A stretch of 64,000 nt of DNA, taken from Streptomyces sp. CBMA291. GTDB lineage: Bacteria; Actinomycetota; Actinomycetes; Streptomycetales; Streptomycetaceae. The DNA lies in assembly GCF_014596525.1 (NCBI RefSeq), contig NZ_MSJP01000014.1, forward strand, positions 52,862 to 116,861. The letters run 5' to 3'. A program made the position numbers and the translations under genes. The notes beneath the pieces are model-generated. The model did no database searches. It was not told where the DNA came from and saw only the letters and a list, made by a program, of their open reading frames with translations. Positions 7,359 to 18,517 of the stretch are shown in pieces. Each line of letters starts with the position of its first letter. Position 1 is the stretch's first letter.

Positions 7359-9338
7359 ATGTCTGTCACGCTAGATGGGGACAAATCAGGATTGGTTCCG
7401 GTTCGGGTACGACGGATTCTGCGAGGCCCACGCCCCGAGACGGTGCCCGCCCTCGTCGGCACCGCCTGCACCCTCATCGGCCTCATCGACATCGCCGCCG
7501 GAGTCTTCCCCCGATTCCGCGCCAGCCGCGTCCACACCCTGGCCGAAATCCTCCCCGGCACCCTCGGCCCCCTCTCCGCCGCGCTCTCCCTGAGCGCCGG
7601 AGTCCTCCTCCTGCTCCTCGCCCACGGCCTCAAGCGCCGCAAGCGCCGCGCCTGGCGAGCCTCCGTGGTCCTCCTCCCCCTCGGCGCCGCCGCCCAGTTC
7701 GCCTGGCGCCACTCCGTCGTCGGAGCCCTGCTCTCCCTCTGCCTCCTCGCCCTCCTGCTGCGCCACCGCGAAGAATTCGCCGCCCTCCCCGACCCCCGCA
7801 GCCGCTGGCGCGCACTCGCCAACTTCGTCGTCATGGGCGCGGGCTCCATCGCCCTCGGCCTCGTCATCGTCAGCGCCCACCCCCGCCGCGTCATCGGCGA
7901 CCCCAGCCTCGCCGACCGCCTCGAACACGTCCTCTACGGGCTCCTCGGCGTCGAGGGCCCGGTCGGCTACACCAAGGGCGTCGACTGGACCGTCGGCTAC
8001 TCCCTCGGCGCCCTCGGCATGCTCACCGCCCTCACCACCATCTACTTCGCCTTCCGCCCCGAGCACCCCGCCGCCCGCCTCACCGACGAGGACGAGATCC
8101 GCCTCCGCGCCCTCCTCGACCAGCACGGCGCGCGCGACTCCCTCGGCCACTTCGCGCTCCGCCGCGACAAGGGCGTCGTCTTCTCCCCCAGCGGCAAGGC
8201 AGCCGTCTGCTACCGCGTCGTCTCCGGCGTCATGCTCGCCAGCGGCGACCCCATCGGCGACGTCGAAGCCTGGCCCGGCGCCATCGAACGCTTCATGGAC
8301 GAGGCCAAGGCCCACTCCTGGACCCCCGCCGTCATGGGCTGCTCCGAGACCGGCGGCCAGGTCTGGACCCGCGAGACCGGACTCGACGCCCTCGAACTCG
8401 GCGACGAGGCCATCGTCGACGTCGCCGGCTTCTCCCTCTCCGGACGCGCCATGCGCAACGTCCGCCAGATGGTCAAGCGCATCGAGCGCAACGGCTACAC
8501 CACCCGGGTCCGCCGCGTCGCCGACCTCGACCCCGAGGAACTCGAACAGGTCCGCCGCGCCGCCGCCGACTGGCGCGGCACCGACACCGAACGCGGCTTC
8601 TCCATGGCCCTCGGCCGCATCGGAGCCCCCGGCGACGGCGACGCGGTGATAGCGACCGCCCACAAGACCACCCCCACCGGCCGCCCCGACGACACCGCCG
8701 GTGCCGACAGGGCCTCCGACGCCGGCGCCTCCGGCGCCCCCTCCGCCGACACGACCGGCACCGGTACGGCCGCCGGAGACACCGGCACCGGCACCAGCCC
8801 CCGCACCCGTACCAGCCCCGACGACTCCCCCTACGGCGACCTCAAGGCGATCATCCACTTCGTCCCCTGGGGCTCCGACGGCATGTCCCTCGAACTCATG
8901 CGACGCGACCGCTCCGCCGACCCCGGCATGAACGAGCTGCTCATCGTCGCCGCCCTCCAGGCCGCCCCCGCCCTCGGCATCGAGCGCGTCTCCCTCAACT
9001 TCGCCATGTTCCGCTCCGCCCTCGCCCGCGGCGAGAAGATCGGCGCGGGACCCGTCCTGCGCGTCTGGTGCGGACTCCTCGTCTTTCTGTCCCGCTGGTT
9101 CCAGATCGAATCGCTCTACAAGTTCAACGCCAAGTTCCAGCCACGCTGGGAACCCCGCTTCGTCGTCTACCGCACCACCCGTGACCTGCCCCGCATCGGC
9201 TTCGCCGCCATGCAGGCCGAAGGCTTCGTGACCCTTTCCCGGCCCCGCCCCTTCGCCCGCCGCCGCCCCGCCCCCGCCCCACGGCCCTGCACCCACATCG
9301 TCGCCGCACCCACCGAGCGCGAGATCCACGCGGCCTGA
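7359..9338 (+). CDS. MprF-like membrane protein with phosphatidylglycerol lysyltransferase (DUF2156) domain
   Basis: A 659-residue protein. The N-terminal third has five or more hydrophobic segments (for example ETVPALVGTACTLIGLIDIA and VLLLLLAHGL). The C-terminal half is a DUF2156/GNAT-like aminoacyl-transferase domain, with GKAAVCYRVVSGVMLASGDP and a conserved end region MNELLIVAALQAAPALGIERVSLNFAMF. The family moves lysine or alanine from tRNA onto phosphatidylglycerol, altering envelope charge. A Thr/Gly/Asp-rich insertion of about 55 residues (436-492) interrupts the domain and is unlikely to be structured. A GGGAAG ribosome-binding site precedes the ATG at 7359. The gene sits 28 bp before folP. 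Confidence 0.8.
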   Translation: MSVTLDGDKSGLVPVRVRRILRGPRPETVPALVGTACTLIGLIDIAAGVFPRFRASRVHTLAEILPGTLGPLSAALSLSAGVLLLLLAHGLKRRKRRAWRASVVLLPLGAAAQFAWRHSVVGALLSLCLLALLLRHREEFAALPDPRSRWRALANFVVMGAGSIALGLVIVSAHPRRVIGDPSLADRLEHVLYGLLGVEGPVGYTKGVDWTVGYSLGALGMLTALTTIYFAFRPEHPAARLTDEDEIRLRALLDQHGARDSLGHFALRRDKGVVFSPSGKAAVCYRVVSGVMLASGDPIGDVEAWPGAIERFMDEAKAHSWTPAVMGCSETGGQVWTRETGLDALELGDEAIVDVAGFSLSGRAMRNVRQMVKRIERNGYTTRVRRVADLDPEELEQVRRAAADWRGTDTERGFSMALGRIGAPGDGDAVIATAHKTTPTGRPDDTAGADRASDAGASGAPSADTTGTGTAAGDTGTGTSPRTRTSPDDSPYGDLKAIIHFVPWGSDGMSLELMRRDRSADPGMNELLIVAALQAAPALGIERVSLNFAMFRSALARGEKIGAGPVLRVWCGLLVFLSRWFQIESLYKFNAKFQPRWEPRFVVYRTTRDLPRIGFAAMQAEGFVTLSRPRPFARRRPAPAPRPCTHIVAAPTEREIHAA

Positions 9339-9366
9339 ACCCTCCGCCACGCCCTACGCTGGTCGT

Positions 9367-10227
9367 ATGAGTACGACGATCGACCGGGGTACCGCCCGAG
9401 GCCTGCCGGAGTGGGACCGCTGCGCGGTCATGGGCGTGGTCAACGTGACCCCCGACTCCTTCTCCGACGGCGGCCGCTGGTTCGACACCGCGACCGCCGT
9501 CAAACACGGCCTCGACCTCGTCGCCCAGGGAGCCGACCTCGTCGACGTCGGCGGCGAGTCCACCCGCCCCGGCGCCAGCCGCGTCGACGAGGACGAGGAA
9601 CTCCGCCGGGTCATCCCCGTCGTCCGGGGTCTGGCCGCCGAAGGCGTCACCGTCTCCGTCGACACCATGCGCGCCACCGTCGCCGCCCGCGCCGTCGAAG
9701 CCGGCGCCCTCCTCGTCAACGACGTCAGCGGCGGACTCGCCGACCCCGGCATGGTCCCCGCCGTCGCCGCCGCCGAGGTCCCCTTCGTCGTCATGCACTG
9801 GCGCGGATTCAGCCAGGACATGAACAGCCTGGCCGTCTACGACGACGTCGTCGGCGAGGTCGTCGACGAGCTGCGCGTCCGCCTCGAAGCCGTCGTCGAC
9901 GGCGGCATCGACCCCGAGCGCCTCATCGTCGACCCCGGGCTCGGCTTCGCCAAGCTCGCCCCCCACGACCTCGCCCTCGTCGCCCGTCTGCCCGCCCTCC
10001 GCGCGCTGGGCCGCCCCCTCCTCGTCGCCGCCTCCCGCAAGCGGTTCCTCGGCCACGTCCTCACCCGCGAGGGCGCCGCCCCGCCGCCCGCCCGCGAACG
10101 CGACGCCGCCACCGCCGCCGTCTCCGCCCTCGCCGCCCACGCCGGCGCCTGGGCCGTACGCGTCCACGAGGTCGGCGCCTCCGCCGACGCCGTCCGCGTC
10201 GCCCGCGCCGTCGAAGGAGCCGTGTGA
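9367..10227 (+). CDS. folP: Dihydropteroate synthase
   Basis: A 286-residue enzyme that joins p-aminobenzoate to 6-hydroxymethyl-dihydropterin pyrophosphate, the sulfonamide-sensitive step of folate synthesis. Family signatures are all present: MGVVNVTPDSFSDGG near residue 20, DVGGESTRPGA, VSVDTMR, NDVSGG, VDPGLGFAK and ASRKRFLG. It is the first gene of a folate cluster. Its stop codon overlaps the GTG start of the NTF2-like gene by four bases. Confidence 0.97.
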   Translation: MSTTIDRGTARGLPEWDRCAVMGVVNVTPDSFSDGGRWFDTATAVKHGLDLVAQGADLVDVGGESTRPGASRVDEDEELRRVIPVVRGLAAEGVTVSVDTMRATVAARAVEAGALLVNDVSGGLADPGMVPAVAAAEVPFVVMHWRGFSQDMNSLAVYDDVVGEVVDELRVRLEAVVDGGIDPERLIVDPGLGFAKLAPHDLALVARLPALRALGRPLLVAASRKRFLGHVLTREGAAPPPARERDAATAAVSALAAHAGAWAVRVHEVGASADAVRVARAVEGAV

Positions 10228-10808
10228 GCCCCGAAGAGCACCCGAGCGACGAAGAGAACACCCCGGACGACGACGGGCCCACCGGCCGGCACGGCGGCGG
10301 CGAGCGCCCCGACGCCGAGCGCACCCACTCCGAGCGCACCGACTCCGAGCGCACCGACCGAAGCGCCGTGGAAGCCGCCAACACCGCCTTCTACGACGCG
10401 ATGGAGACCGGCGACTTCGACACCGTCGCCGCGCTCTGGCTCGACGACGGCGCCACCCCCATCACCTGCGTCCACCCCGGCTGGCCCGTCCTCACCGGGC
10501 GCGGCGAGGTGCTCCGCTCGTACGCCCTGATCATGGCGAACACCGACTACATCCAGTTCTTCCTGACGGACCTGGAGATCTCCCTCGCCGACGGCTTCGC
10601 CATCGTCACCTGCACCGAGAACATCCTCAGCGGCGGACCCGCCGAGAACGGCGCCGAACTCGGCCCCCTCGTCGGCCAGCTCGTCGTCGCCACCAATGTG
10701 TTCCGGCACACACCCGAAGGCTGGCGGATCTGGTCCCACCATGCCTCCCCCGTCCTCGCCGAAACCGAGGATTCCAAGGCCGAAGACCCCGGTACGGACG
10801 ACAACTGA
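10224..10808 (+). CDS. NTF2/SnoaL-like protein embedded in the folate operon
   Basis: A 194-residue protein. The first 45 residues are a disordered acidic leader with HSERTDSER repeats. Residues about 50-175 form a cone-like NTF2/SnoaL domain: VEAANTAFYDAMETGDFDTVAALW, then CVHPGWPVLTGRGEVLRSY, ending in a TNVFRHTPEGWRIWSHHAS strand. The GTG at 10224 overlaps the folP stop (GTGTGA), so it is translationally coupled to folP. Proteins of this fold can be enzymes or ligand binders. A link to pterin chemistry is only inferred from position. Confidence 0.8.
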   Translation: MSPEEHPSDEENTPDDDGPTGRHGGGERPDAERTHSERTDSERTDRSAVEAANTAFYDAMETGDFDTVAALWLDDGATPITCVHPGWPVLTGRGEVLRSYALIMANTDYIQFFLTDLEISLADGFAIVTCTENILSGGPAENGAELGPLVGQLVVATNVFRHTPEGWRIWSHHASPVLAETEDSKAEDPGTDDN

Positions 10809-10941
10809 ATCCCCTGGCCTGACCCGCCCACCGCCCCCAAGGGCAAGCCCTGTCAGTGCCCAAAGGTAGATTCGAGGACGGACACCGGCCGCCGCACTCG
10901 GCTGCGTGACCACCCGAACTACGACAGCAGGAGTGATTCGC

Positions 10942-11301
10942 GTGGATCGTGTCGCGCTGCGAGGCCTCAAGGCCCGGGGCCACCACGGCGTCTTCCCCAA
11001 GGAGCGCGAGGAAGGCCAGACCTTCATCGTGGACCTGGTTCTCGGCCTCGACACCCGCCCGGCCGCCGCCGAGGACGACCTGACGAAGACCGTGCACTAC
11101 GGGATCGTCGCCGAGGAGGTCGTCGCCGTCGTCCAGGGCGATCCCGTCGACCTCATCGAAACCCTCGCCGAACGCATCGCGCAGCAGTGCCTCCGCCACA
11201 CCGGGGTACAGGAGGTGGAAGTGGTCGTCCACAAGCCGGACGCGCCCATCACCGTTCCCTTCGACGACGTGACCGTCACGATCACCCGGAGCCGACGATG
11301 A
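10942..11301 (+). CDS. folB: Dihydroneopterin aldolase
   Basis: A 119-residue enzyme converting dihydroneopterin to 6-hydroxymethyl-dihydropterin and glycolaldehyde. It shows GLKARGHHGVFPKEREEGQTF, VHYGIVAEEVVAVV and the C-terminal VHKPDAPITVPFDDV, all typical. The GTG at 10942 (VDRVALRGL) follows a GGAG ribosome-binding site and matches the usual family start; an in-frame GTG at 10933 is possible. The stop overlaps the folK start (ATGA). Confidence 0.95.
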   Translation: MDRVALRGLKARGHHGVFPKEREEGQTFIVDLVLGLDTRPAAAEDDLTKTVHYGIVAEEVVAVVQGDPVDLIETLAERIAQQCLRHTGVQEVEVVVHKPDAPITVPFDDVTVTITRSRR

Positions 11302-11897
11302 AACCGACCCAGAGCGACCCGACCGTCCAGCCCGTACCCGCCTCCGTCGTCGAGACCGTCGACGCGGCCGACGTGACCCTCTCCAACCCCCGCTGGGCCG
11401 TCCTCGGCCTCGGCGCCAATCTCGGCAACCGCCTGGAGACCCTCCAGGGAACCGTCGACGCCCTCGCGGACACCCCCGGTCTCCGGGTCAAGGCCGTCTC
11501 CCCCGTCTACGAGACGGAGCCCTGGGGCGTCGAGCCGGGGACCCAGCCGTCCTACTTCAACGCGGTCGTCCTCGTGAAGACCACCCTGCCGCCCTCCTCC
11601 CTCCTGGAGCGGGCCCAGGCCGTCGAAGAGGCCTTCCACCGCGTCCGCGAGGAGCGCTGGGGCGCCCGCACGATCGACGTCGACATCATCGCGTACGCCG
11701 ATGTCGTCTCGGACGACCCCGTCCTCACCCTGCCTCACCCCCGCGCCCATCTGCGGGCCTTCGTCCTCGCGCCCTGGCACGACGTCGACCCGGCGGCCGA
11801 GCTGCCCGGTCGCGGAGCCGTCGCGGGACTCCTCGCCGCCCTCGGCACCGAAGGCATCGGCGTCCGCGCCGACCTGGAACTCCGTCTGCCCGAGTAG
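11298..11897 (+). CDS. folK: 2-amino-4-hydroxy-6-hydroxymethyldihydropteridine diphosphokinase
   Basis: A 199-residue pyrophosphokinase (HPPK) that activates the pterin for FolP. Signatures are LGLGANLGNR, SPVYETEPWGV, WGARTIDVDIIAY (the metal-binding D-x-D) and LPHPRAHLRAFVLAPW. The first 30 residues are an extension compared with the E. coli enzyme. The ATG overlaps the folB stop by four bases, giving a tightly coupled folB-folK pair. Confidence 0.96.
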   Translation: MKPTQSDPTVQPVPASVVETVDAADVTLSNPRWAVLGLGANLGNRLETLQGTVDALADTPGLRVKAVSPVYETEPWGVEPGTQPSYFNAVVLVKTTLPPSSLLERAQAVEEAFHRVREERWGARTIDVDIIAYADVVSDDPVLTLPHPRAHLRAFVLAPWHDVDPAAELPGRGAVAGLLAALGTEGIGVRADLELRLPE

Positions 11898-11943
11898 TCG
11901 TTACGCTCGTGGCAACCGACCGCGCCCACATGAAGGACACCCG

Positions 11944-12423
11944 GTGAAACAACTGCGGCTGAAGGTGCTCGCCGGACTGTTCCTCGTGGCCGGGGTGCTC
12001 TCCTGGGGCACCGCCCGGCTCTGGGACTCGGTGGGCACGCTGCCCAGCGTGCCGCTCGCCGCGCCGATCGTCCTCGCCGTGATCGCGGTCGTCCTCGCGG
12101 CGACCGCCCTGTCGATCCGCGCCCGCCTCAAGGCCCAGCGCGACCGCCGCCCCGGCGCCAAGGGCGTCGAACCCCTGATGGCGGCCCGCGCGGTCGTCTT
12201 CGGCCAGGCGAGCGCCCTGGTGGCCGCCCTCGTCGCCGGAATGTACGGCGGCACGGGCGTCTTCCTCCTCGGCCACCTCGACGTCCCGGCCCGCCGCGAC
12301 CAGGCCCTCTACGCGGGCGCCTCGGTCCTGGCGGGCCTCGGCGTCATCGCCGCCGCCCTCTTCCTCGAACGGATCTGCAAGCTCCCCGAGGACGACGACA
12401 AGAACGCCTCACCGGCGGCCTGA
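11944..12423 (+). CDS. DUF3180 family membrane protein
   Basis: A 159-residue protein with four hydrophobic segments: KVLAGLFLVAGVLSWG, the VPLAAPIVLAVIAVVLAATAL region, FGQASALVAALVAGMYGGTGVFLLG, and YAGASVLAGLGVIAAALF. This is the DUF3180 family, common next to folK in actinobacteria and of unknown function. The GTG start at 11944 is preceded by an AAGGACA ribosome-binding site. Co-transcription with folK is likely (46-bp gap). Confidence 0.85.
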   Translation: MKQLRLKVLAGLFLVAGVLSWGTARLWDSVGTLPSVPLAAPIVLAVIAVVLAATALSIRARLKAQRDRRPGAKGVEPLMAARAVVFGQASALVAALVAGMYGGTGVFLLGHLDVPARRDQALYAGASVLAGLGVIAAALFLERICKLPEDDDKNASPAA

Positions 12424-12451
12424 GGGCCCGGCCGGGGCGGCCGGGCCCTCA
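12421..12451. terminator. Terminator hairpin between the folate operon and folE
   Basis: Perfect 13-bp arms: TGAGGGCCCGGCC at 12421-12433 and its complement at 12439-12451, with loop GGGGC. The first three bases are the stop codon of the DUF3180 gene. The position between convergent genes suggests it works in both directions. Confidence 0.8.
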
Positions 12452-12485
12452 GGGCACGCGGGACGGGCACGGGGGCGGATCGCCC

Positions 12486-13091
12486 TTATCGGGCGAGTAT
12501 CAGGGACATGGCCTCGGCGCGCGTGGTGGCGTTGCGCAGCTGTCCCCGTACCGCCGAGGTCGTGGTCTTCGCGCCCGGCTTGCGGACCCCGCGCAGGGTC
12601 ATGCACATGTGCTCCGCCTCGATGACGACGATCGCGCCGCGCGCTTCGAGGATCTCCATCAGGGAGTCGGCGACCTGCGTCGTCAGGCGCTCCTGGACCT
12701 GCGGGCGGCGGGCGTAGACGTCGACCAGCCGGGCCAGCTTGGACAGGCCGGTGATCTTGCCCGACTCGGCCGGGATGTAGCCGATGTGAGCCACGCCGTG
12801 GAACGGCAGGAGATGGTGTTCACAGGTGGACATCAGTTCGATGTCCTTCACCAGGACCATCTCGTCGTGGCCCAGGTCGAACGTGGTCGTCAGGACGTCC
12901 TCGGGCTCCTGCCAGAGCCCCGCGAACAGCTCCCGGTACGCCCGCGCCACCCGCGCCGGCGTCTCCTTGAGCCCCTCGCGCTCCGGGTCCTCGCCGACCG
13001 CGATGAGCAGCTCCCGTACGGCGGCCTCGGCGCGCTTCTCGTCGAACTCGCCGATCGTGCCCGTGCCGTCCAGCGTCACCGGGTCGGTCAT
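12486..13091 (-). CDS. folE: GTP cyclohydrolase I
   Basis: A 201-residue enzyme that opens and rearranges GTP to dihydroneopterin triphosphate, the first step of folate synthesis. The zinc and active-site region [21 protein letters not shown] is intact. [23 protein letters not shown] and the C-terminal [12 protein letters not shown] confirm the family. It is convergent to the folP-folB-folK cluster and is downstream of ftsH on the same strand, with a strong hairpin between the two, so it probably has its own promoter. Confidence 0.97.
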   Translation of the reverse strand: MTDPVTLDGTGTIGEFDEKRAEAAVRELLIAVGEDPEREGLKETPARVARAYRELFAGLWQEPEDVLTTTFDLGHDEMVLVKDIELMSTCEHHLLPFHGVAHIGYIPAESGKITGLSKLARLVDVYARRPQVQERLTTQVADSLMEILEARGAIVVIEAEHMCMTLRGVRKPGAKTTTSAVRGQLRNATTRAEAMSLILAR

Positions 13092-13129
13092 CTCTGTGCC
13101 TCGTTCCGTCCGAACTGAAGTGCGCGAAA

Positions 13130-13169
13130 TGCCGCGCCCCCACAGGCTAAAACCTGTGGGGGCGCGGCA
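13130..13169. terminator. Strong hairpin downstream of ftsH
   Basis: A perfect inverted repeat with 17-bp arms (13130-13146 and 13153-13169) and loop CTAAAA. It lies just beyond the ftsH stop, 39 bp upstream of the folE start. The most likely role is ftsH termination. The 38 bases between it and folE are then short for an independent promoter. Confidence 0.75.
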
Positions 13170-13190
13170 GCCATTCCGGGGTCGGTCCGG

Positions 13191-15209
<2,019 letters not shown>

Positions 15210-15322
15210 CCATACGGAGCGATGACGCCCCGTCCCTCCTGCCCGTAGGAAAATGCTGCTGTGAGAGCTGCTGTATGAAAAAGCTGTTCTTCGGACGGTA
15301 CCTCAGCATCGTCGCCCGCGAC

Positions 15323-15353
15323 CGCCTTCCCGTGGTTCAACGGGGGGAAGGCG
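15323..15353. terminator. Possible terminator between hpt and ftsH
   Basis: CGCCTTCCC (15323-15331) pairs with GGGAAGGCG (15345-15353). Further partial pairing (CCCGCG with CGCGGG) extends the stem outward. It lies in the 172-bp gap downstream of hpt. It may only attenuate read-through into ftsH. Confidence 0.4.
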
Positions 15354-15381
15354 ACGCGGGTTCCCCGTACCGCCTCGGGCT

Positions 15382-15921
15382 TCAGCCGCCGTAGACGTGC
15401 GGGGCGAGCGTGCCGACGAACGGCAGGTTCCGGTACTTCTCCGCGTAGTCGAGGCCGTAGCCGACGACGAACTCGTTGGGGATGTCGAAGCCGACCCACT
15501 TGACGTCGAGGGCGACCTTCGCGGCCTCGGGCTTGCGCAGCAGGGTGCACACCTCCAGGGAGGCGGGCTCGCGCGAGCCGAGGTTCGACAGGAGCCAGGA
15601 CAGGGTCAGGCCGGAGTCGATGATGTCCTCGACGATCAGGACGTGCTTGCCCTTGATGTCGGTGTCGAGGTCCTTGAGGATGCGGACGACGCCCGAGGAC
15701 TGGGTACCGGCGCCGTAGGAGGAAACGGCCATCCAGTCCATGGTGACGGGGGTGGACAGGGCGCGAGCCAGATCCGCCATCACCATCACGGCGCCCTTGA
15801 GGACACCGACGATGAGCAGGTCCTTGCCCGCGTATTCCGCATCGACCTTCGCGGCCAGCTCTGCCAGCTTGGCGTCGATCTCTTCCTTGGTGATGAGCAC
15901 CGACTGGAGGTCGGTGCCCAT
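15382..15921 (-). CDS. hpt: Hypoxanthine phosphoribosyltransferase
   Basis: A 179-residue purine salvage enzyme converting hypoxanthine or guanine to IMP or GMP with PRPP. The PRPP-binding motif [14 protein letters not shown] is intact. [26 protein letters not shown] and the C-terminal [18 protein letters not shown] also match. The ATG at 15919-15921 follows GAGAAGGAC at ideal spacing. GTG codons at 15936 and 15945 would add 5 or 8 residues (VNEKD and VTRVNEKD) and are used in some annotations. It is 40 bp downstream of tilS, as in many Gram-positive genomes. Confidence 0.95.
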   Translation of the reverse strand: MGTDLQSVLITKEEIDAKLAELAAKVDAEYAGKDLLIVGVLKGAVMVMADLARALSTPVTMDWMAVSSYGAGTQSSGVVRILKDLDTDIKGKHVLIVEDIIDSGLTLSWLLSNLGSREPASLEVCTLLRKPEAAKVALDVKWVGFDIPNEFVVGYGLDYAEKYRNLPFVGTLAPHVYGG

Positions 15922-15961
15922 GTCCTTCTCGTTCACCCGGGTCACTTTCGTTGCGCGTGCG

Positions 15962-16996
15962 TCAGCCTTGCCGGATGACCAGTCTGCCACCCTGACGGCG
16001 TGCTTCGACGCGTCCGGGCAGGTTGATGGCCCCCTGGCCGCGCCAGCCGGTGATGAGGCGGTCGACTTCCTCGATGTGGCGGGCGAAGAGGGATCCGGCG
16101 GGGGCGCCCTCGGCGATGACGGCGCGGCGCAGGACGCGGCGGCGTACGGCGGTGGGCAGGCCGAAGAGCTTGGCGCATTCGAGGGCGCCCGCCTCGTCGC
16201 GTACGGCGGTCTCCGCGTCGGCGGCCCAGGTGTCGAGGGCGTCGGCGTCGTCGCGGGAGAGCTGGGCCGTTCGGGCGAGGGCTTCGACGACGCCCTTGCC
16301 GAGGGCCTTCTCCAGTGCGGGGAGGCCCTCGTGGCGGAGTCGGGAACGGGTGTAGGCGGGGTCGGTGTTGTGGGGGTCGTCCCAGACGGCCAGCTCCTGG
16401 GCGACGCAGGCCTTGCGGACGGTCTGCCGGTCGAGCTGGAGGAAGGGCCTGCGGTAGCGGCGGGTGGCGCCGGAGACGGCGGCCATGCCGGAGAGGGACC
16501 GGATGCCGGAGCCCCGGGCGAGGCCGAGGAGGACGGTCTCGGCCTGGTCGTCGCGGGTGTGGCCGAGGAGGATCGCGGTGGCTCCGTGGCGCTCGGCGGC
16601 GGCGTCGAGGGCCGCGTACCTGGCGTCGCGGGCGGCGGCTTCGGGGCCGCCTTCGCGGCCGACGGTGACGGCGACGACTTCGGCGGGGGCGAGGCCGAGG
16701 GCGGCCATGCGTCCGGCGACTTCCCGGGCGCGGAGGTCGGAGCCGTGCTGGAGTCCGTGGTCGACGGTGACGCCGCCGGCGCGGAGGGGGAGCTTGCGGG
16801 CTTCGAAGGCGAGGGCGGAGGCGAGGGCCATGGAGTCGGCGCCGCCGGAGCAGGCCACGAGAACAAGGGGGGCGAGGGGGCCGTGGGGGGTGTCGCCGGC
16901 TGCCGTGGTGGGGTCGGTCTGGTGCTCGGTGAGGACGTCGTGGAGTACGCGGCGGACCGCCAGGCGTATCGCCGCGACCGCAGGATGGGGACCCAT
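15962..16996 (-). CDS. tilS: tRNA(Ile)-lysidine synthase
   Basis: A 344-residue N-type ATP pyrophosphatase that makes lysidine at C34 of tRNA-Ile(CAU), allowing AUA decoding. The PP-loop is [32 protein letters not shown] and GIRSLSGM follow, and the substrate-binding C-terminal region is present. The ATG at 16994-16996 ([16 protein letters not shown]) is preferred over the in-frame start at 17071 because the extra 25 residues are polar and lack family character. tilS, hpt, ftsH is a widely conserved order. Confidence 0.93.
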   Translation of the reverse strand: MGPHPAVAAIRLAVRRVLHDVLTEHQTDPTTAAGDTPHGPLAPLVLVACSGGADSMALASALAFEARKLPLRAGGVTVDHGLQHGSDLRAREVAGRMAALGLAPAEVVAVTVGREGGPEAAARDARYAALDAAAERHGATAILLGHTRDDQAETVLLGLARGSGIRSLSGMAAVSGATRRYRRPFLQLDRQTVRKACVAQELAVWDDPHNTDPAYTRSRLRHEGLPALEKALGKGVVEALARTAQLSRDDADALDTWAADAETAVRDEAGALECAKLFGLPTAVRRRVLRRAVIAEGAPAGSLFARHIEEVDRLITGWRGQGAINLPGRVEARRQGGRLVIRQG

Positions 16997-17203
16997 GTCC
17001 GCTGCCCTTCGTGATGGGGGTGGGGTGCCTCGGTCGGAGTCTTTAACGGTCGGAGTGGGGGGTTCGGTCACTCAGCGTGCGTCGATGGTGACAGAAACTC
17101 GACCATTACCCGAGCATCGCACGGCTCACCCCCTGCTCAGGGTCCCTCGGATGGGTGATTAGCGGGGCTTTCTGAGCCATTCCTGTGTCGTGTGCCGCTC
17201 CAG

Positions 17204-17333
17204 CCTCAGGAGTCTGCCTTACGGTGCGCCCTCGCCCGCCCCGGGAGTCCGTCCGGCGGCCGGTCCTCTTCCCGCCCCCGGAGTCCGTCCGTGGCGCGCC
17301 CTTCCCGCCTCAGGAGTCCGCCTTGCGGTGCAC
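17204..17333. repeat. Degenerate tandem repeat derived from the 3' end of the metalloprotease gene
   Basis: Four related copies of a CAGGAGTCCG-containing unit begin at about 17204, 17239, 17275 and 17308 (periods near 36, 36 and 33 bp). The last copy is the true end of the neighbouring gene and contains its stop codon (17310-17312). The first copy, TCAGGAGTCTGCCTTACGG, repeats the same stop codon and the HRKADS codons with two changes. The rest of the 17.0-17.3 kb gap shows no gene. Confidence 0.6.
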
Positions 17334-18446
17334 CCGGGCGATCCAGTCGGCGGGGGTGGCGATCTCGGCCTTGGTGGGGAGGGTGTTGGGCGAGGTCCAG
17401 ACGCGGTTGAAGCCGTCCATGCCGACCTGCTCGACGACCGTGCGGACGAAGCGCTCTCCGTCGCGGTACTGGCGGAGCTTGGCGTCGAGGCCGAGGAGCT
17501 TGCGCAGGGCGAGGTCGAGGCGGGAGGCGCCCCGGGCGCGGCGCTCCTGGAACTTCTCGCGGATCTCCGCGACGGAGGGGACGACCTGGGGGCCGACGCC
17601 GTCCATGACGTAGTCGGCGTGGCCTTCGAGGAGGGACATGACGGCGGTGAGACGGCCGAGGATCTCGCGCTGCTCGGGGGTCTGGACGAGTTCGACGAGG
17701 GAGGGGGCGGGTTCGCCCTCCTCGGCTTCGGGACGGCCGCCGACCAGGGTCTGGGCGGCTTCGCGGAGACGTTCGACGAGGGTGCCGGGGTCGACGTCGG
17801 TGGCGGCGAGGAAGGACTGGATCTCGCCCTGGAGGTGGTCGCGGAGCCAGGGGACGGCGGTGAACTGGGTGCGGTGGGTCTCCTCGTGGAGGCAGACCCA
17901 GAGGCGGAAGTCGCGCGGGGAGACGCCCAGTTCCCTTTCGACGTGGACGATGTTGGGGGCGACGAGGAGGAGGCGTCCGCCGCCGGTTCCGGCGGGGAGG
18001 TCGCGGGTGGCGGGGGCGAAGGTCTCGTACTGGCCGAGGATCCGGGAGGCCAGGAAGGACAGGAGCATGCCCAGTTCGACTCCGGTGACCTTGCCGCCGA
18101 CGGCGCCGAGGACGGCGCCGCCGGGGGTGGCGGAGCGGCGTTCCTGCATCTTGCCGAGGAGGGGGGTGAGGAGCGCGCGGAAGCCCGCGACGTTGGCCTT
18201 GATCCAGCCGGCCCGGTCGACGACCAGGACGGGGGTGGCGGGCGGTTCGGTGCCCTCGGGGATCATCCGGGTGTACGCGCGGACATGGGCCTCGGCGGCC
18301 TTGGCGTGCTCGCGGAGTTCGGCGACGACCGCGCGGGCCTCGTCGCGGCCGACCTCGGGACCGGGCCGCACGAGGCGGGTCGCGGTCGCGACCGCGAGGT
18401 TCCAGTCGACCATCCCGGATGTGCCTGCGCCACCGAAGCTCGTCAT
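17310..18446 (-). CDS. Zinc-dependent metalloprotease of the DUF2342 (F420-biosynthesis-associated) family
   Basis: A 378-residue protein. Near residue 190, VCLHEETHRTQF contains the HExxH zinc site, which is the hallmark of this family. An upstream MLLSFLASRILGQYETF and the C-terminal GMDGFNRVWTSPNTLPTKAEI complete the profile. The family is widespread in actinobacteria, is often labelled coenzyme F420 biosynthesis-associated from gene context, and has no established substrate. It lies between dacB and tilS on the same strand, 71 bp after dacB. The 3' end is embedded in a short tandem repeat. Confidence 0.85.
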   Translation of the reverse strand: MTSFGGAGTSGMVDWNLAVATATRLVRPGPEVGRDEARAVVAELREHAKAAEAHVRAYTRMIPEGTEPPATPVLVVDRAGWIKANVAGFRALLTPLLGKMQERRSATPGGAVLGAVGGKVTGVELGMLLSFLASRILGQYETFAPATRDLPAGTGGGRLLLVAPNIVHVERELGVSPRDFRLWVCLHEETHRTQFTAVPWLRDHLQGEIQSFLAATDVDPGTLVERLREAAQTLVGGRPEAEEGEPAPSLVELVQTPEQREILGRLTAVMSLLEGHADYVMDGVGPQVVPSVAEIREKFQERRARGASRLDLALRKLLGLDAKLRQYRDGERFVRTVVEQVGMDGFNRVWTSPNTLPTKAEIATPADWIARVHRKADS

Positions 18447-18517
18447 GCGTCAACCGTACGGTCTCGGCGCTCGTTCGGTGAGGGTTCGGGTGAGGCGGGA
18501 GTGGGGCGGGGTGCGGG

